Shown piece by piece: positions 40,968 to 51,130 of a stretch of DNA of 64,000 nucleotides. Under the pieces are notes generated by a model. That model had not been told where the DNA came from and ran no database searches. It saw only the letters and a program-made list of their open reading frames with translations. How positions within the stretch are numbered: the first letter of the stretch is position 1; every line of letters starts with the position of its first letter. Made by a program: the position numbers and the translations under genes. The DNA comes from Lewinella sp. W8 (GTDB taxonomy: Bacteria > Bacteroidota > Bacteroidia > Chitinophagales > Saprospiraceae): NCBI RefSeq assembly GCF_004375085.3, contig NZ_SNAQ03000007.1:62001-126000 (forward strand). Direction: 5' to 3'.

Positions 40968-41300
40968 TCTCACGAAAATGTCCATCCGACCGTAATTTTT
41001 CCGATGGCACTGGGCCCTGGCCCCCTCCCGGGACCCACTGTACGTCAGAAACTGTTTACAATTTTCGTCTCTCTGAAGTTATCCCTCAGTTATCAGGCCG
41101 TCAAAGGCTTGCAAAGACACCATCGGCCAAAGCCGATTGGTGTCTTCTTTTTTGTTTACATTTGGGCTCCGCCGAAAGACAGATGTCTGGCATGTTGGAA
41201 TGCTATGAACACAGTTTACTATTAATCATCCATCGATTCGAGGTGTCTGCTCTTTCGGTGGTTTTCTCATCCTTGCCCGAATTATCCGTACCCATAAGGC
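40968..41300. other. Intergenic, holds the LytTR terminator
   Basis: Apart from the strong hairpin at 41114-41154 no feature is recognisable; the frames here lack coding character. Confidence 0.45.
41114..41154 (+). terminator. Rho-independent terminator
   Basis: 14-bp stem AAGACACCATCGGC with its complement (one bulged T), CAAA loop, then CTTTTTTTT. About 145 nt after the LytTR gene. Confidence 0.8.
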
Positions 41301-41843
41301 GTGAAATTCATCGTATACGATATTGAGGCCACCTGTTGGGAAGGACGTCCCCCCGGAATGACCCAGGAGACGATCGAAATCGGTGCGTGCGAGCTGGATC
41401 CCTACGGGAGAGTAACCGGTTCCTTCAGCCGCCTGATCAAGCCCGTCCTGCACCCCCAGCTTTCCTACTTTTGCCGCAACCTCACCCGCATCGACCAGAG
41501 CGACATCAACCGGGCGCGGGATTTTGTGCGGGTCATCGAAGACTTTCAGGATTGGATCGGCGTCGATTACGAAGAATATCTCCTGGCCAGCTGGGGGAAG
41601 TTCGATCAGCGGCAGCTGATGGCGGATTGCCAGCTCCACCGTCTGGATGATTACTGGCTCGACCACCACATCGACCTCAAGGAGCAGTACCGGCAGATTC
41701 GCCAATTGCCCAAGAAGCGGGGACTGAAATCCGCCGTGAAACACGAAGGCTTCAGTTGGGAAGGTGAACAACACCGGGCCCTGGTGGACGCTCAGAATAC
41801 GGTGAAGATTTTTCAGCAGCTCATCGATATGTGGCAATATTAG
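41301..41843 (+). CDS. DEDDh 3'-5' exonuclease (ERI1/ExoD-like)
   Basis: 180 aa with a GTG start. DEDDh motifs are seen: Exo I 'YDIEATCW' (Asp7, Glu9), 'ETIEIGACELD', Exo II region 'LASWGKFDQRQLMADC' (Asp), and Exo III 'HRALVDAQNT' (His and Asp). The compact form resembles ERI1/KapD-type exonucleases that trim RNA or DNA 3' ends. Cytosolic, monocistronic. Confidence 0.88.
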   Translation: MKFIVYDIEATCWEGRPPGMTQETIEIGACELDPYGRVTGSFSRLIKPVLHPQLSYFCRNLTRIDQSDINRARDFVRVIEDFQDWIGVDYEEYLLASWGKFDQRQLMADCQLHRLDDYWLDHHIDLKEQYRQIRQLPKKRGLKSAVKHEGFSWEGEQHRALVDAQNTVKIFQQLIDMWQY

Positions 41844-42036
41844 GCGCGATGAAGCAGGATCTTCCCCGTCGATTAGTGCAAAGTTGTAACCCTTGTGGGA
41901 GCATAGAGATATAACCCTCTTCTCCTGTATGTTTTTCCTCAATAAAATGCTTTTTGGTATTAAATGGAGTTGTGATGTGGGAGTCTACTCATCACTGATT
42001 TTTGACAAAGACAGTCATTTTTTCTACTATGCGAGT
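41844..42036. other. Intergenic, nothing recognised
   Basis: Left part of a 1.3-kb gene-free region (41844-43136) that is mostly made of repeats listed separately. Here no gene or repeat is recognisable. Confidence 0.4.
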
Positions 42037-42277
42037 TTGGTACTTTTGTCGGCCAAAAGTACCGCAAAAGCCTTCCGTCTAAATTGCCGGCTTAACGGGC
42101 TCGCGGCACTTTTGGCGCCTACGAAATTGAAACTCGCCGCACACTTCTTTTTTCAAAGAACACCTATCGATTGTCGAATCCTTGTTTTTCAAGTAATCAC
42201 CAAGTATTGGCTCAAACACCAATTCCGCTTCACGGCCCAAAAGCACCGCTCTCCCTACCAGCAATTAAGGCCGGGTA
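42037..42277 (+). repeat. Dispersed ~240-bp repeat, copy 1
   Basis: Begins with hairpin GGTACTTTTG-TCGGC-CAAAAGTACC, then GCAAAAGCCTTCCGTCTAAA, GAAACTCGCCGCACAC and ends GCAATTAAGGCCGGG. It is nearly identical to the minus strand of 51131-51368. The layout recalls repeated non-coding elements seen in other Bacteroidota genomes. Confidence 0.8.
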
Positions 42278-42509
42278 TAAGATTTTTCTCGTTGCTGTCT
42301 TTGATTAAAGTATTTGCTACTACCAAGCTTTCTTAGTGGTTTGTTCCGGGTTTTCCCTGCTACCCCCTTTTTTCGGCCTTCGTCATCGGTAGGGAATGGA
42401 GGCCTTTGCGACCGTTAAGCAAAGCTGGTGTATGAGCACCCCCAAAGCTTTTAAAAAAGTACCCATTGATGTGTAACCGATCGGTGGTTTTTTGTCCACT
42501 AAATTGGTT
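42278..42509. other. Intergenic, nothing firm
   Basis: Between repeat copies. The piece near 42380-42425 (TAGGGAATGGAGGCCTTTGC, CCGTTAAGCAAAG) may be another fragment of the dispersed repeat family, too short to call. Confidence 0.35.
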
Positions 42510-42610
42510 GCGAGTTTCGGCTTTGTAGGTCAGCAAAGGTCTCCATTCCCGTTAAGCCGATGATGCAGCCGAGGGCTTTTGGCTCCACCTTTTGGCCAGC
42601 AAAAGGTGGA
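42510..42610 (-). repeat. Dispersed repeat, diverged partial copy 3
   Basis: Shares the ordered blocks CGAGTTTC, TTTGTAGGTC, CCCGTTAAGCCG, GGCTTTTG and a terminal hairpin with the 51131 copy. The hairpin is now TCCACCTTTTGGCCAGCAAA plus its arm, i.e. changed sequence but kept pairing. Confidence 0.6.
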
Positions 42611-42955
42611 AAACTTATGGGGTCGAATTGTTCTTGGCGCTTTGGAGTAAATTTAGAGGCTTCTTACGCCCCCCATTATTTAGCCACTGCATTCATCTGA
42701 CCAAAATTAAAAATAAGTTGCGATCTCAATTTTTGGTAAGGAAGAACTAGAAAGAGAATAGACTCAGCTGAAAAAACAATCTGTGTGCCATCAGAAGAGG
42801 TATAACTCTACCCCGTCCCACACCCCAACGACACTAGTGCCGAAAAAGGTCAAATAGAGATCGATCATTGAAGTCCATACCAGTGCTAAGGCGAATCGGT
42901 CGGTCATCCTTCTCCCGACCAATTATCCAGACAAGCTCTTATTAAGCCTTAGGCC

Positions 42956-43099
42956 TAGGCTGTTCCGTGAGGTTTCATTAGCGATTCCTGCGGAATCGCG
43001 GCAGTTCAGAGGGGCAAATAGTAGCGGCAAGGCATGCCTTGCCGCTACTAGTAAATTCAAGGACTTGATGGCCACAGGGTTAATTCACGGAACAGCCTA
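42956..43099 (+). repeat. MITE-like nested-palindrome repeat, copy 2 (complete)
   Basis: 144 bp with perfect 15-bp terminal inverted repeats TAGGCTGTTCCGTGA / TCACGGAACAGCCTA, an inner hairpin GCGATTCC-TGC-GGAATCGC, and a perfect 28-bp palindrome at 43021-43048. No open frame. It ends 37 bp before the next start codon. Confidence 0.85.
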
Positions 43100-43136
43100 C
43101 CCTTACATCACAAGGCCGTATCTTCGCGCTCCCTTT

Positions 43137-46100
43137 ATGATGCGACACAAGATCAAGGCATTGCTGGCGCTTGGCGTGCTCCTGTTCCTCCAACAGTGTG
43201 GAAAGGAAGCCCAACCCACGTTCGGGGATCAATCCAGCGTTCCCGCGGACGCTGCGTTCTCCCTCATGACCAGTCCCGGCAATAACCCCACCGGGGTGGA
43301 CTTCGAGAATACCCTGACCTACACCGAACAGCTCAACCCCTACACCTACCGCAATTTCTACAACGGCGGTGGGGTAGGGATCGCGGACTTCAACGGGGAT
43401 GGTCTTCAGGACATCTTCCTCACCGGAAACCTCGTCGGCAACCGACTCTACCTCAACCAGGGGGGCTTCAACTTCCTCGACGTCACCCGGGAAGCCGGGG
43501 TGGGGTGCCCGGACAGCTGGAGCACCGGCGTGGCGATCGTGGATATTGACGCCGACGGGGACCAGGACATCTACGTCTGCAAGGCCGGCCCTCCGGCCGG
43601 CGAAAAGATTCCCGGCATGACCGGCGTGCGCCACAACGAACTCTTTCTGAACAACGGCGACGCCACCTTCCGGGAAGCCTCGGCCGAGTATGGACTGGAT
43701 ATCGTGGGATTGTCCGTCCACGCCGCCTTTTTCGACTACGACCAGGACGGTGACCTGGACGCCTACCTGCTCAACAACTCCACCCGCTCCACCACCGGCT
43801 ATGACCTGCGGGAGGGACTCCGGGAAATACCCGATCCGGAGGGCGGCAACAAACTGCTGCGCAATGAGGGTGGCCGCTTCGTGGACGTGAGCCAGGAAGC
43901 CGGCATCTATTCCTCCAATATCGGCTTCGGACTGGGCGTAACGGTGGGGGACGTGAACGAAGACGGCCTGCCCGATCTTTTCGTCAGCAACGACTTCTTC
44001 GAGCGGGATTACCTCTATTTCAATCAGGGCGACGGCACCTTCCGGGAACAGCTCACGGACTACCTGCCGGAGATCAGTCAGGGAAGCATGGGCGCCGATT
44101 TTGCCGACCTGAACAACGACGGCCTGCCGGAGCTCTTCGTCACCGAAATGCTGCCGCGCACCGAGGAACGGCGCAAAACCAAGGCGGCCTTCAATGGCTG
44201 GAACCGCTACCAGCTCTACCGCGACAAGGGATATCACCAGCAATTCAGCCGCAACGTGCTGCAACTGAACCGGGGCGACGGTCGCTTCAGCGAAATCAGC
44301 CGCCTGGCCGGAGTGGACGCCACCGACTGGAGTTGGGGCGCCCTGCTCTTCGACATGAATAACGACGGCTTTCGCGACATCTTCGTGGCCAACGGCACCG
44401 GGAAGGACCTGCTCGATCAGGATTACATCAACTTCCAGGCCAACCCCGCCGCCATCCGGCGGATGGTCTTCGAGGAGGGAAAGAGCGTTACCGACGTAAT
44501 CGATCAGATGCCCAGCGAAGCCCTCGTCAACGGCGTCTTTGCGGGCGGAGACGGGCTGCAGTTCCGGGAAGTGGCCGGGGAGTGGGGCATGGACCAGAAG
44601 ACCTTCAGCAACGGGGCCGCCTACGGCGACCTGGACAACGATGGCGACCTCGACCTGGTGGTCAATAACATCGATGCCCCGGTGGGCATCTACCGCAACA
44701 ACGCGGCTACCTCCGGACAACTCTTGCACCTGCGCGCCGCCGCCGCCCCAAATCCCGACGCCATCGGTGCTCAGGTTTTTGCCTACTCGGAAAAGGGCCT
44801 GCGGTACGCGGAACTGCACCCCATGCGCGGCTTTCAGAGTACGGTGGACAAACGCCTGCATTTTGCCGGAGCACTGGACTCCGTGCTCATCCGCTGGCCC
44901 AACGGCGATTGGGAATCCTTCGTGTCGGTTACGGAAGCGACCATCTGGAGCCTGAAGCAGGGAGAGGGCAGGAGCAGAACGTCGGATGCGCGCCCCCGAC
45001 CGGCGGCTACTAAAGGTTCGGCCTTCACCTTTACCATCGAAGACACCAAAGCCCGGCACGAAGAAGACCGGCCCCAGGAATTTGACCGTGACCCACTATT
45101 GTTTCTGGGCCTCAATAATGAAGGCCCGGCACTGGCCCTGTCCTCCGACCGTCAGTGGTTGTACCAGGGCGGAGCCGCAGGGCAGAACGGAACAATGTTC
45201 TGGGTAGATGATCGATTTTTCTTGAAGGCAACCCCACTGCTACTTCAGGATCAAAATGCCGAAAACACCGACGCCGTCTTCTTTGACGCCGACGGCGACG
45301 GCGACGAAGACCTCTACGTGGCCAACGGTAGCCACCAGTTCGGACCGGCTTCCACGGCACTTTTCGATGTCTTATACTTCAACGAGGGTAGAAAATTCCG
45401 GCGGGGCAAACAGGTGCTGCCCTCCGCCCGTAAACCGGTTGCGTCTTCCTGCGTGCGACCCCACGACGTCGACGGCGACGGCGACCTGGACCTCTTCGTG
45501 GGTGGCCGGCTGCGGCCCGGCCTGTACGGGGTGCCGACCGAAAGCTTCCTGCTGATCAACGACGGACGGGGAGCGTTTGCACCCGCCATCGTCCCGGAAC
45601 TGGAACGCATCGGCCTGGTGACCGACGCCCACTGGGCTAACGTCAGCGGCAACGAGCGCGAAGAGCTGATCGTGGCCACGGAGTGGGGGGCAATAAAGAT
45701 CATCAGCTTTGATGCCGCCGGCCGGATCACCGGAGTTGAGTCCATTTCCGGTACCGCGGGCCTGTGGCACGGCCTGCACCTGGCGGACGTAAACGCCGAC
45801 GGTCGGCTGGACATCCTGGCCGGAAACCAGGGACTCAACAACCGCTTCCGGGCCACCGTCGATCAACCAATGGAGCTGCACGTCAACGATTTTGACGGTA
45901 ACGGGCGGGCGGAACAGTTGCTGACCCAGTTTGCCGCAGACGGCAAATCCTACCCCCTCAACCTCCGCGACGATTTGGTCAAACAAATGCCCGCACTGCG
46001 TAAGCAGATTCCCGGCTACGCCGACTACGTGGGCAAGACGCTGGCGGACCTGTTTCCCGCCGACATCCTGGAGCGATCGGAGATCGGTCGGGTGGAGACG

Positions 46101-46460
46101 CTGGCTTCCATCGTGCTGCTGAACCTGCCCGACGGATGGACCCCGAAAGATTTACCCCTCGAAGCGCAACTGACCCCCCTGTATGCCTTAACCACCACCG
46201 ACCTTAACGGAGACGGCCACCTGGACGTGCTGGCGGCCGGTAACCAGACCGTCGCGAAACCGGAAATCGGCATCAATGCCGCGGGATTCGGGTCGGTGTT
46301 ACTGGGTGACGGTACGGGAAACTTTACGGCCCTCGGTCCCGCCGAGACGAATTTGGTCCTGCGGGGAGACGTGCGGGCCCTGGTTCCTGCCGGCACCGGC
46401 CGGTGGTTGGTGGGGCGTTCCGGGGGATCAACTGCATTACTTAAACTACAAACCCGATGA
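43137..46460 (+). CDS. FG-GAP/VCBS repeat lipoprotein with ASPIC/UnbV domain (paralogue 1)
   Basis: 1107 aa from the ATG at 43137; the frame upstream runs into the MITE-like repeat, so an earlier start is unlikely. Lipoprotein signal with 'LLFLQQC'. Many calcium-loop repeats of form D-x-N/D-x-D-G-x-x-D (e.g. 'DFNGDGLQDIFLTGN', 'DYDQDGDLDAYLLNN') predict a seven-bladed beta propeller in two sets. Between them is an ASPIC/UnbV domain ('HPMRGFQSTVDKRLHFAGAL', 'VLIRWPNGDW'). Such CRTAC1-like proteins are surface-exposed in Bacteroidota and often stand near SusCD genes; none is present here. Stop overlaps the next start by 4 nt. Confidence 0.9.
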   Translation: MMRHKIKALLALGVLLFLQQCGKEAQPTFGDQSSVPADAAFSLMTSPGNNPTGVDFENTLTYTEQLNPYTYRNFYNGGGVGIADFNGDGLQDIFLTGNLVGNRLYLNQGGFNFLDVTREAGVGCPDSWSTGVAIVDIDADGDQDIYVCKAGPPAGEKIPGMTGVRHNELFLNNGDATFREASAEYGLDIVGLSVHAAFFDYDQDGDLDAYLLNNSTRSTTGYDLREGLREIPDPEGGNKLLRNEGGRFVDVSQEAGIYSSNIGFGLGVTVGDVNEDGLPDLFVSNDFFERDYLYFNQGDGTFREQLTDYLPEISQGSMGADFADLNNDGLPELFVTEMLPRTEERRKTKAAFNGWNRYQLYRDKGYHQQFSRNVLQLNRGDGRFSEISRLAGVDATDWSWGALLFDMNNDGFRDIFVANGTGKDLLDQDYINFQANPAAIRRMVFEEGKSVTDVIDQMPSEALVNGVFAGGDGLQFREVAGEWGMDQKTFSNGAAYGDLDNDGDLDLVVNNIDAPVGIYRNNAATSGQLLHLRAAAAPNPDAIGAQVFAYSEKGLRYAELHPMRGFQSTVDKRLHFAGALDSVLIRWPNGDWESFVSVTEATIWSLKQGEGRSRTSDARPRPAATKGSAFTFTIEDTKARHEEDRPQEFDRDPLLFLGLNNEGPALALSSDRQWLYQGGAAGQNGTMFWVDDRFFLKATPLLLQDQNAENTDAVFFDADGDGDEDLYVANGSHQFGPASTALFDVLYFNEGRKFRRGKQVLPSARKPVASSCVRPHDVDGDGDLDLFVGGRLRPGLYGVPTESFLLINDGRGAFAPAIVPELERIGLVTDAHWANVSGNEREELIVATEWGAIKIISFDAAGRITGVESISGTAGLWHGLHLADVNADGRLDILAGNQGLNNRFRATVDQPMELHVNDFDGNGRAEQLLTQFAADGKSYPLNLRDDLVKQMPALRKQIPGYADYVGKTLADLFPADILERSEIGRVETLASIVLLNLPDGWTPKDLPLEAQLTPLYALTTTDLNGDGHLDVLAAGNQTVAKPEIGINAAGFGSVLLGDGTGNFTALGPAETNLVLRGDVRALVPAGTGRWLVGRSGGSTALLKLQTR

Positions 46461-47053
46461 TTCGCTACCCCTGGTTTCTGGCCTTTTTCGGGCTGCTCTT
46501 TTTCACCTCCTGTCAAACCGATGATCGTCCACCGGAAGAACGGTACGCGGAAGCCCTCGCGGCCGGCCTGGCCAGCAAGACGGTGACCAATGACCTGTTC
46601 CTTGGCCTGGAACTGGACATGACGGACCAGGAATTCTACGACCAGTGCACCCGGCTGAACCAGCAGAAAAAGATCGTGATGGGATCCGGTGGAAACCGAG
46701 TCAATTACGCGATGTCGGAGGAACTGGATCGTCCGGCGACGATGACCTTTTACCCGGATTTCAGTAAGGATGATCCGCGGCGGATCCTGGCCATGGACTT
46801 GGAAATCAGCTACGACGACTGGTCGCCCTGGAACCGGGACGCCAGCAGTGCCGCGCTGATCAAAGATTTGTACACCTACGTGAAGGAGGAGTACGGGAAT
46901 GATATTATTCCCGTTCCCGACGACCGTTACAAAGTGATCTTCACGCAGGTGAAGAACAACCGCCGCATCGCTTTCTGGATCAAGGACGAACGCATCGTGC
47001 GGGTGAGAATCACCGATTTACGGGCCCTGCCCGAAGAACCCCTGGGACTATAG
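46457..47053 (+). CDS. Hypothetical lipoprotein between the FG-GAP genes
   Basis: 198 aa. Lipobox 'LLFFTSC' at about residue 19. The mature domain has mixed strands and helices ('LFLGLELDMTDQEFYDQCTR', 'AMDLEISYDDWSPWNRDASS', 'YKVIFTQVKNNRRIAFWIKD'). Its ATG overlaps the upstream FG-GAP stop (ATGA) and it ends 9 nt before the next FG-GAP gene, so the three form one operon. Probably a partner of the FG-GAP lipoproteins at the cell surface. Family unknown. Confidence 0.82.
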   Translation: MIRYPWFLAFFGLLFFTSCQTDDRPPEERYAEALAAGLASKTVTNDLFLGLELDMTDQEFYDQCTRLNQQKKIVMGSGGNRVNYAMSEELDRPATMTFYPDFSKDDPRRILAMDLEISYDDWSPWNRDASSAALIKDLYTYVKEEYGNDIIPVPDDRYKVIFTQVKNNRRIAFWIKDERIVRVRITDLRALPEEPLGL

Positions 47054-47062
47054 CAAGCCGAT

Positions 47063-50000
47063 ATGAAGTATTCAATGAAGAAGTATTTGGCGCTAGCGCT
47101 GGTGCCGTGTTTTTATCTGATGAGCTGTGGCGGTCCGTCGGACGAGGGGGGCATTCCTCCCTACGATGGCAGTACCCTCTTCGAGCGGATTTCCCCGGGT
47201 AAAAGCGGCGTGGATTTTGCCAACGAGCTGACCTTCGACGAGGATTTCAACATCTACAAATACCGCAACTACTACAACGGGGGCGGTGTGGCCCTGGGGG
47301 ACGTCAACAACGACGGACTGACGGACATCTACTTCAGCGGCAACCGCGTCAAAAACCGTCTCTACCTCAACCGGGGGAACTTTGAGTTCGAGGACGTAAC
47401 GGAGGCGGCCGGCGTTGCCGGTCAGGCCGCCTGGAGCACCGGGGTGACGATGGTGGACGTGAACGCCGACGGCTGGCTGGACATCTACCTGTGTAATTCC
47501 GGCGATATCGCCGGCGATAACCGCCGCAACGAACTGTATATCAACCAGCGTGACGGGACCTTCCAGGAGGGGGCCGAAGTATTCGGCCTGGCCAACGAGG
47601 GCCTGAGCACCCACGCCGTTTTCTTCGATTACGACAAGGACGGAGACCTGGATTGTTACCTGCTCAACAACAGCTACCAGGCCATCGGGTCCTTTAATCT
47701 CGAACGCAACGAACGTCCCATCCGCGACGAAAAAGGGGGCGACATTCTTTACCGGAACGACGGCGGAGAATTCAAGGACGTTTCCGAAGAAGCCGGCATC
47801 TACGGCTCCATCATCGGCTTCGGTCTTGGGGTCACCGTCGGTGACGTGGACCGGGACGGCTGGCTGGACATCTACGTCTCCAATGACTTCTTCGAGCGGG
47901 ACTACCTCTACATGAATAATCAGGATGGCACCTTCCGGGAAACCCTCACGGAATCCATGAACTCCATCAGTGCGGCTTCCATGGGCGCCGACATGGCCGA
48001 CATCGACAATGACGGATACGGAGAAATTTTCGTGACGGAAATGCTGCCGGCCACCAACGAAAGGATCAAGACGGCCACGACCTTCGAAAACTGGAACAAG
48101 TACCAGTACAACCTCAAGAACGACTATTTCCACCAGTTCACCCGCAACATGCTGCAGCGGAACAACGGCGACGGAACCTACACGGAGGTCGGCCGACTCG
48201 CCGGTGTGGAAGCCACCGACTGGAGCTGGGGAGCCCTGATCTTCGATATGGAAAATGATGGCTACAAAGATCTCTTCGTCGCCAACGGCATCTATCAGGA
48301 TCTCACCAACCGCGACTTTCTGGACTACATCGCCGACGATGAGTTCAAGCGTGAAATTACCGCCAGCGGCAAAGTGGATTTTGAAAAACTGGTGGACGCC
48401 ATTCCCTCCAATCCCGTACCCAATGCTGCTTTCCGCAATCTGGGGGCCGGGGAAGACTTTCGTTTTGAAGACGTAGCTGCCGAATACGGTCTTGACCTGC
48501 TCGGCTTCTCCAATGGCTCCGCCTACGCGGATCTGGATAACGATGGTGACCTGGATCTGGTCGTCAACAACGTTAACCGTACGGCTACCCTTTACCGCAA
48601 CCACGCCGAGGAAAAGCAACAAGACAACCACTGGTTACAACTGATCCCGAAGGGGAAGACCGGTAACACCTTTGCCGTCGGCACCAAGGCCACCGTCTTT
48701 GCGGGAGAAGACCGCTTTTTCCTGGAGCACATGCCCATGCGGGGTTTTCAGTCCAGCATGGATTACCGGATGCACTTCGGGCTCGGTCCCGTAGCGACCA
48801 TCGACAGCGTTTTACTGGAATGGCCGGACGGAGAATTCATGGTGGTCACGAATCTGGCGGTGGATCAGCTGGTGACCGTAGCCCGTAGTGGTCAGGTGAC
48901 GACCAGCCAGTCGGAGAAAGTAAGCGTTCGCTACGCCGAAGGACCGGAAATTGAACAGGAAGTGGCCGAAGCTACGGTCTTCCGTACCCTGGATGATCGC
49001 GTGGCCTTCATCGCGAATAACGAACATAAAGAAAATCGCTTCTCTGACTTCGACCGCGACCCCCTGATTTTCCATATGCTCAGTGCGGATGGCCCCGCGC
49101 TGTGCGCGGGCCGCTTTGATCGGTCCGGCAACCTCAGCTTCTACCTCGGCGGCGCCCGGGACCAACCCGGTCGGATCAATACCTACGCCCGGGGGAGTTA
49201 CCTGATTACGGGAGAGGAGGTGACCGCAGAAGACCAGGTCAGTGAAGACGTCGCCTGCGCCTGTTTTGACGCCGATGGCGACGGGGACGACGATATCTAC
49301 GTCGTTAGTGGTAGTAGTGAGTTCGGTGCGGCCAGCACCGCCCTGATGGACCGGCTTTACCTCAATGAGGGCGACGGTCGTCGGTGGACGAAGAGCAAGC
49401 AATTGTTGCCGAACAGCCGCCGGCCCGCAGTGGGCAGTACCGTAGCGCCCCATGACGTAGACGGAGACGGCGACCTCGATCTGTTCGTCGGCTCCCGGAT
49501 GCGCCCCGGCCTGTACGGAGTACCCACGGATAGCTACCTGCTGATCAACGACGGTAAAGGAAACTTTACGGACGTGGAGGCCGCGGCCCTGAAGGAGATC
49601 GGAATGGTCACGGACGCCGTCTGGACGGACCTGACCGGTGACGGAACCGCCGAGTTGCTCGTGGTCGGAGAATGGATGGCTCCCCGGGCCTTTTCCGTGT
49701 CGGAGGGGGAGCTTTCCCCGATGAACCTTGAATTTGCCCGACCAGACGGCACGGCCACCGACATGTTGGGGTGGTACAACGACGTGCTGGCGGCCGACTT
49801 CAACGGAGACGGTAGAATGGATCTGGCCCTCGGAAACCATGGCCTGAATTCCCGTTTCCGGGCCTCGGAATCGGCACCGGTTATTCTCCACGTCAACGAC
49901 TTCGATCAGAATGGCTCGGCCGAACAGATCATTTCCACCTATGAAGGGGATAAGGCCTATCCCGTTCCCCTTCTGCACGATCTGGTCAAACAAATGCCGG

Positions 50001-50464
50001 GCCTGCGGAAACGCTATCTGAAGTACAGCTCCTTCGGGGACCAGACCATGGAGGACATCTTCCCCGCCGAAGTCCTCGAACGTTCCGTACGCTTTGAGGC
50101 GACGGAACTCCGCTCGGTCATCCTGCTCCAGCAGGCAGACGGAAGTTTTACCGTTCAGCCGCTGCCGACCAAGGCGCAGGAAAGTCCCGTTTTCGCGCTG
50201 GAATCCCTGGACTTTGATGCGGATGGTGACCTGGATATTTTACTCGGGGGCAATTTCTTTTACGCAAAACCCGAAGTGGGCCGTTACGACGCCAGTAGAG
50301 GGTTACTGCTGGAGAACGATGGTACGGGGCAGTTCACTGCCGTGAACGCCGGTCGGAGTGGGATAAAGGTCGCGGGGGAAATCCGCGAGATGGTGTCACT
50401 GGGCCGGGGGCGTTACCTCCTGGCCCGGAACAACGACTTGCCGGTGATGCTGATGCGGGAGTAA
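47063..50464 (+). CDS. FG-GAP/VCBS repeat lipoprotein with ASPIC/UnbV domain (paralogue 2)
   Basis: 1133 aa (an ATG four codons later is equally possible). Lipobox 'CFYLMSC'. Same architecture as the gene at 43137 and alignable throughout: 'YRNYYNGGGVALGDVNNDGL', ASPIC/UnbV segment 'EHMPMRGFQSSMDYRMHFGL' and 'VLLEWPDGEF', then the second propeller set with 'CFDADGDGDDDIYVVSG' and 'DGDGDLDLFVGSRMRPGLYG'. Calcium-dependent adhesion or glycan/protein binding is the usual guess for the family. Gene duplication with the small lipoprotein between copies. Confidence 0.9.
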   Translation: MKYSMKKYLALALVPCFYLMSCGGPSDEGGIPPYDGSTLFERISPGKSGVDFANELTFDEDFNIYKYRNYYNGGGVALGDVNNDGLTDIYFSGNRVKNRLYLNRGNFEFEDVTEAAGVAGQAAWSTGVTMVDVNADGWLDIYLCNSGDIAGDNRRNELYINQRDGTFQEGAEVFGLANEGLSTHAVFFDYDKDGDLDCYLLNNSYQAIGSFNLERNERPIRDEKGGDILYRNDGGEFKDVSEEAGIYGSIIGFGLGVTVGDVDRDGWLDIYVSNDFFERDYLYMNNQDGTFRETLTESMNSISAASMGADMADIDNDGYGEIFVTEMLPATNERIKTATTFENWNKYQYNLKNDYFHQFTRNMLQRNNGDGTYTEVGRLAGVEATDWSWGALIFDMENDGYKDLFVANGIYQDLTNRDFLDYIADDEFKREITASGKVDFEKLVDAIPSNPVPNAAFRNLGAGEDFRFEDVAAEYGLDLLGFSNGSAYADLDNDGDLDLVVNNVNRTATLYRNHAEEKQQDNHWLQLIPKGKTGNTFAVGTKATVFAGEDRFFLEHMPMRGFQSSMDYRMHFGLGPVATIDSVLLEWPDGEFMVVTNLAVDQLVTVARSGQVTTSQSEKVSVRYAEGPEIEQEVAEATVFRTLDDRVAFIANNEHKENRFSDFDRDPLIFHMLSADGPALCAGRFDRSGNLSFYLGGARDQPGRINTYARGSYLITGEEVTAEDQVSEDVACACFDADGDGDDDIYVVSGSSEFGAASTALMDRLYLNEGDGRRWTKSKQLLPNSRRPAVGSTVAPHDVDGDGDLDLFVGSRMRPGLYGVPTDSYLLINDGKGNFTDVEAAALKEIGMVTDAVWTDLTGDGTAELLVVGEWMAPRAFSVSEGELSPMNLEFARPDGTATDMLGWYNDVLAADFNGDGRMDLALGNHGLNSRFRASESAPVILHVNDFDQNGSAEQIISTYEGDKAYPVPLLHDLVKQMPGLRKRYLKYSSFGDQTMEDIFPAEVLERSVRFEATELRSVILLQQADGSFTVQPLPTKAQESPVFALESLDFDADGDLDILLGGNFFYAKPEVGRYDASRGLLLENDGTGQFTAVNAGRSGIKVAGEIREMVSLGRGRYLLARNNDLPVMLMRE

Positions 50465-50477
50465 ATCAGACTGTTGA

Positions 50478-51053
50478 ATGATCAACCCCGTATCCAACGT
50501 GTGGTATACTCCGAGAGGTGTTTTTAGCTCCCAGAGTGGTCAAGAAGCGGAGTGGAAGAAGTACATAAAGTGGTCTAAGTTGACTCACTTGTCAGAGGTA
50601 GTGTCACTAGATGGTTTACTCAATAAAATATTGATGAATATAGACTCCGACCATGAAACGATCTGGAAATATTTGGTAGTAGAGGGGCAAGTCGTTACGC
50701 CATTTTTTACTTCTCTTGAGTACGTTATTGAAAGCACTAAAGATTTTCTTCCATTTAATTTATTGGCAGTGATACGAGATCCTAGCCAACGAAGGGCCCA
50801 TTTGGATCACGATTTTGAGTTCATTGGATATGATCTGATCGATAAGGATTTTCAAATCAGTGCTTTAGTGAATTGTGGCGGGTTTGATGAATCATTCCAG
50901 CCTGATGACCTAAATCAATTCGGATTGATTTCCCAATGGGGAAATGCGAGAATCATTCAAGCCAAGCTGCGAAAATTAAATCCAGAAGAATTTCATGCTG
51001 ATTGTGAGATGTTCGAAGTGTGGAGACACAAGACCATTGGAAGGATTAAATAA
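50478..51053 (+). CDS. Hypothetical cytosolic protein
   Basis: 191 aa, clearly more AT-rich than the FG-GAP genes before it. No signal peptide or membrane helix. Contains 'FFTSLEYVIESTKDFLPFNL' and 'GYDLIDKDFQISALVNCGGF'. Composition, size and single-gene position suggest a recently acquired gene, perhaps an orphan immunity-type protein, but no motif proves it. Confidence 0.65.
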   Translation: MINPVSNVWYTPRGVFSSQSGQEAEWKKYIKWSKLTHLSEVVSLDGLLNKILMNIDSDHETIWKYLVVEGQVVTPFFTSLEYVIESTKDFLPFNLLAVIRDPSQRRAHLDHDFEFIGYDLIDKDFQISALVNCGGFDESFQPDDLNQFGLISQWGNARIIQAKLRKLNPEEFHADCEMFEVWRHKTIGRIK

Positions 51054-51130
51054 AGAATTCGTGTGATCTCACACAAGACTTGGTAAAAGCAAATGCTGTT
51101 GTTTGCCATTTAACGAGGAAAATCATTTTC
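51054..51130. other. Intergenic before repeat copy 2
   Basis: Contains the short palindrome GTGTGATCTCACAC at 51060-51073, which may be the hairpin of a weak terminator; no T-run follows. Confidence 0.35.

Noticed and set aside
43065-43136. Earlier start for FG-GAP paralogue 1
   Set aside because: The added codons lie in the right end of the MITE-like repeat, and the lipoprotein signal begins at 43137-43140.
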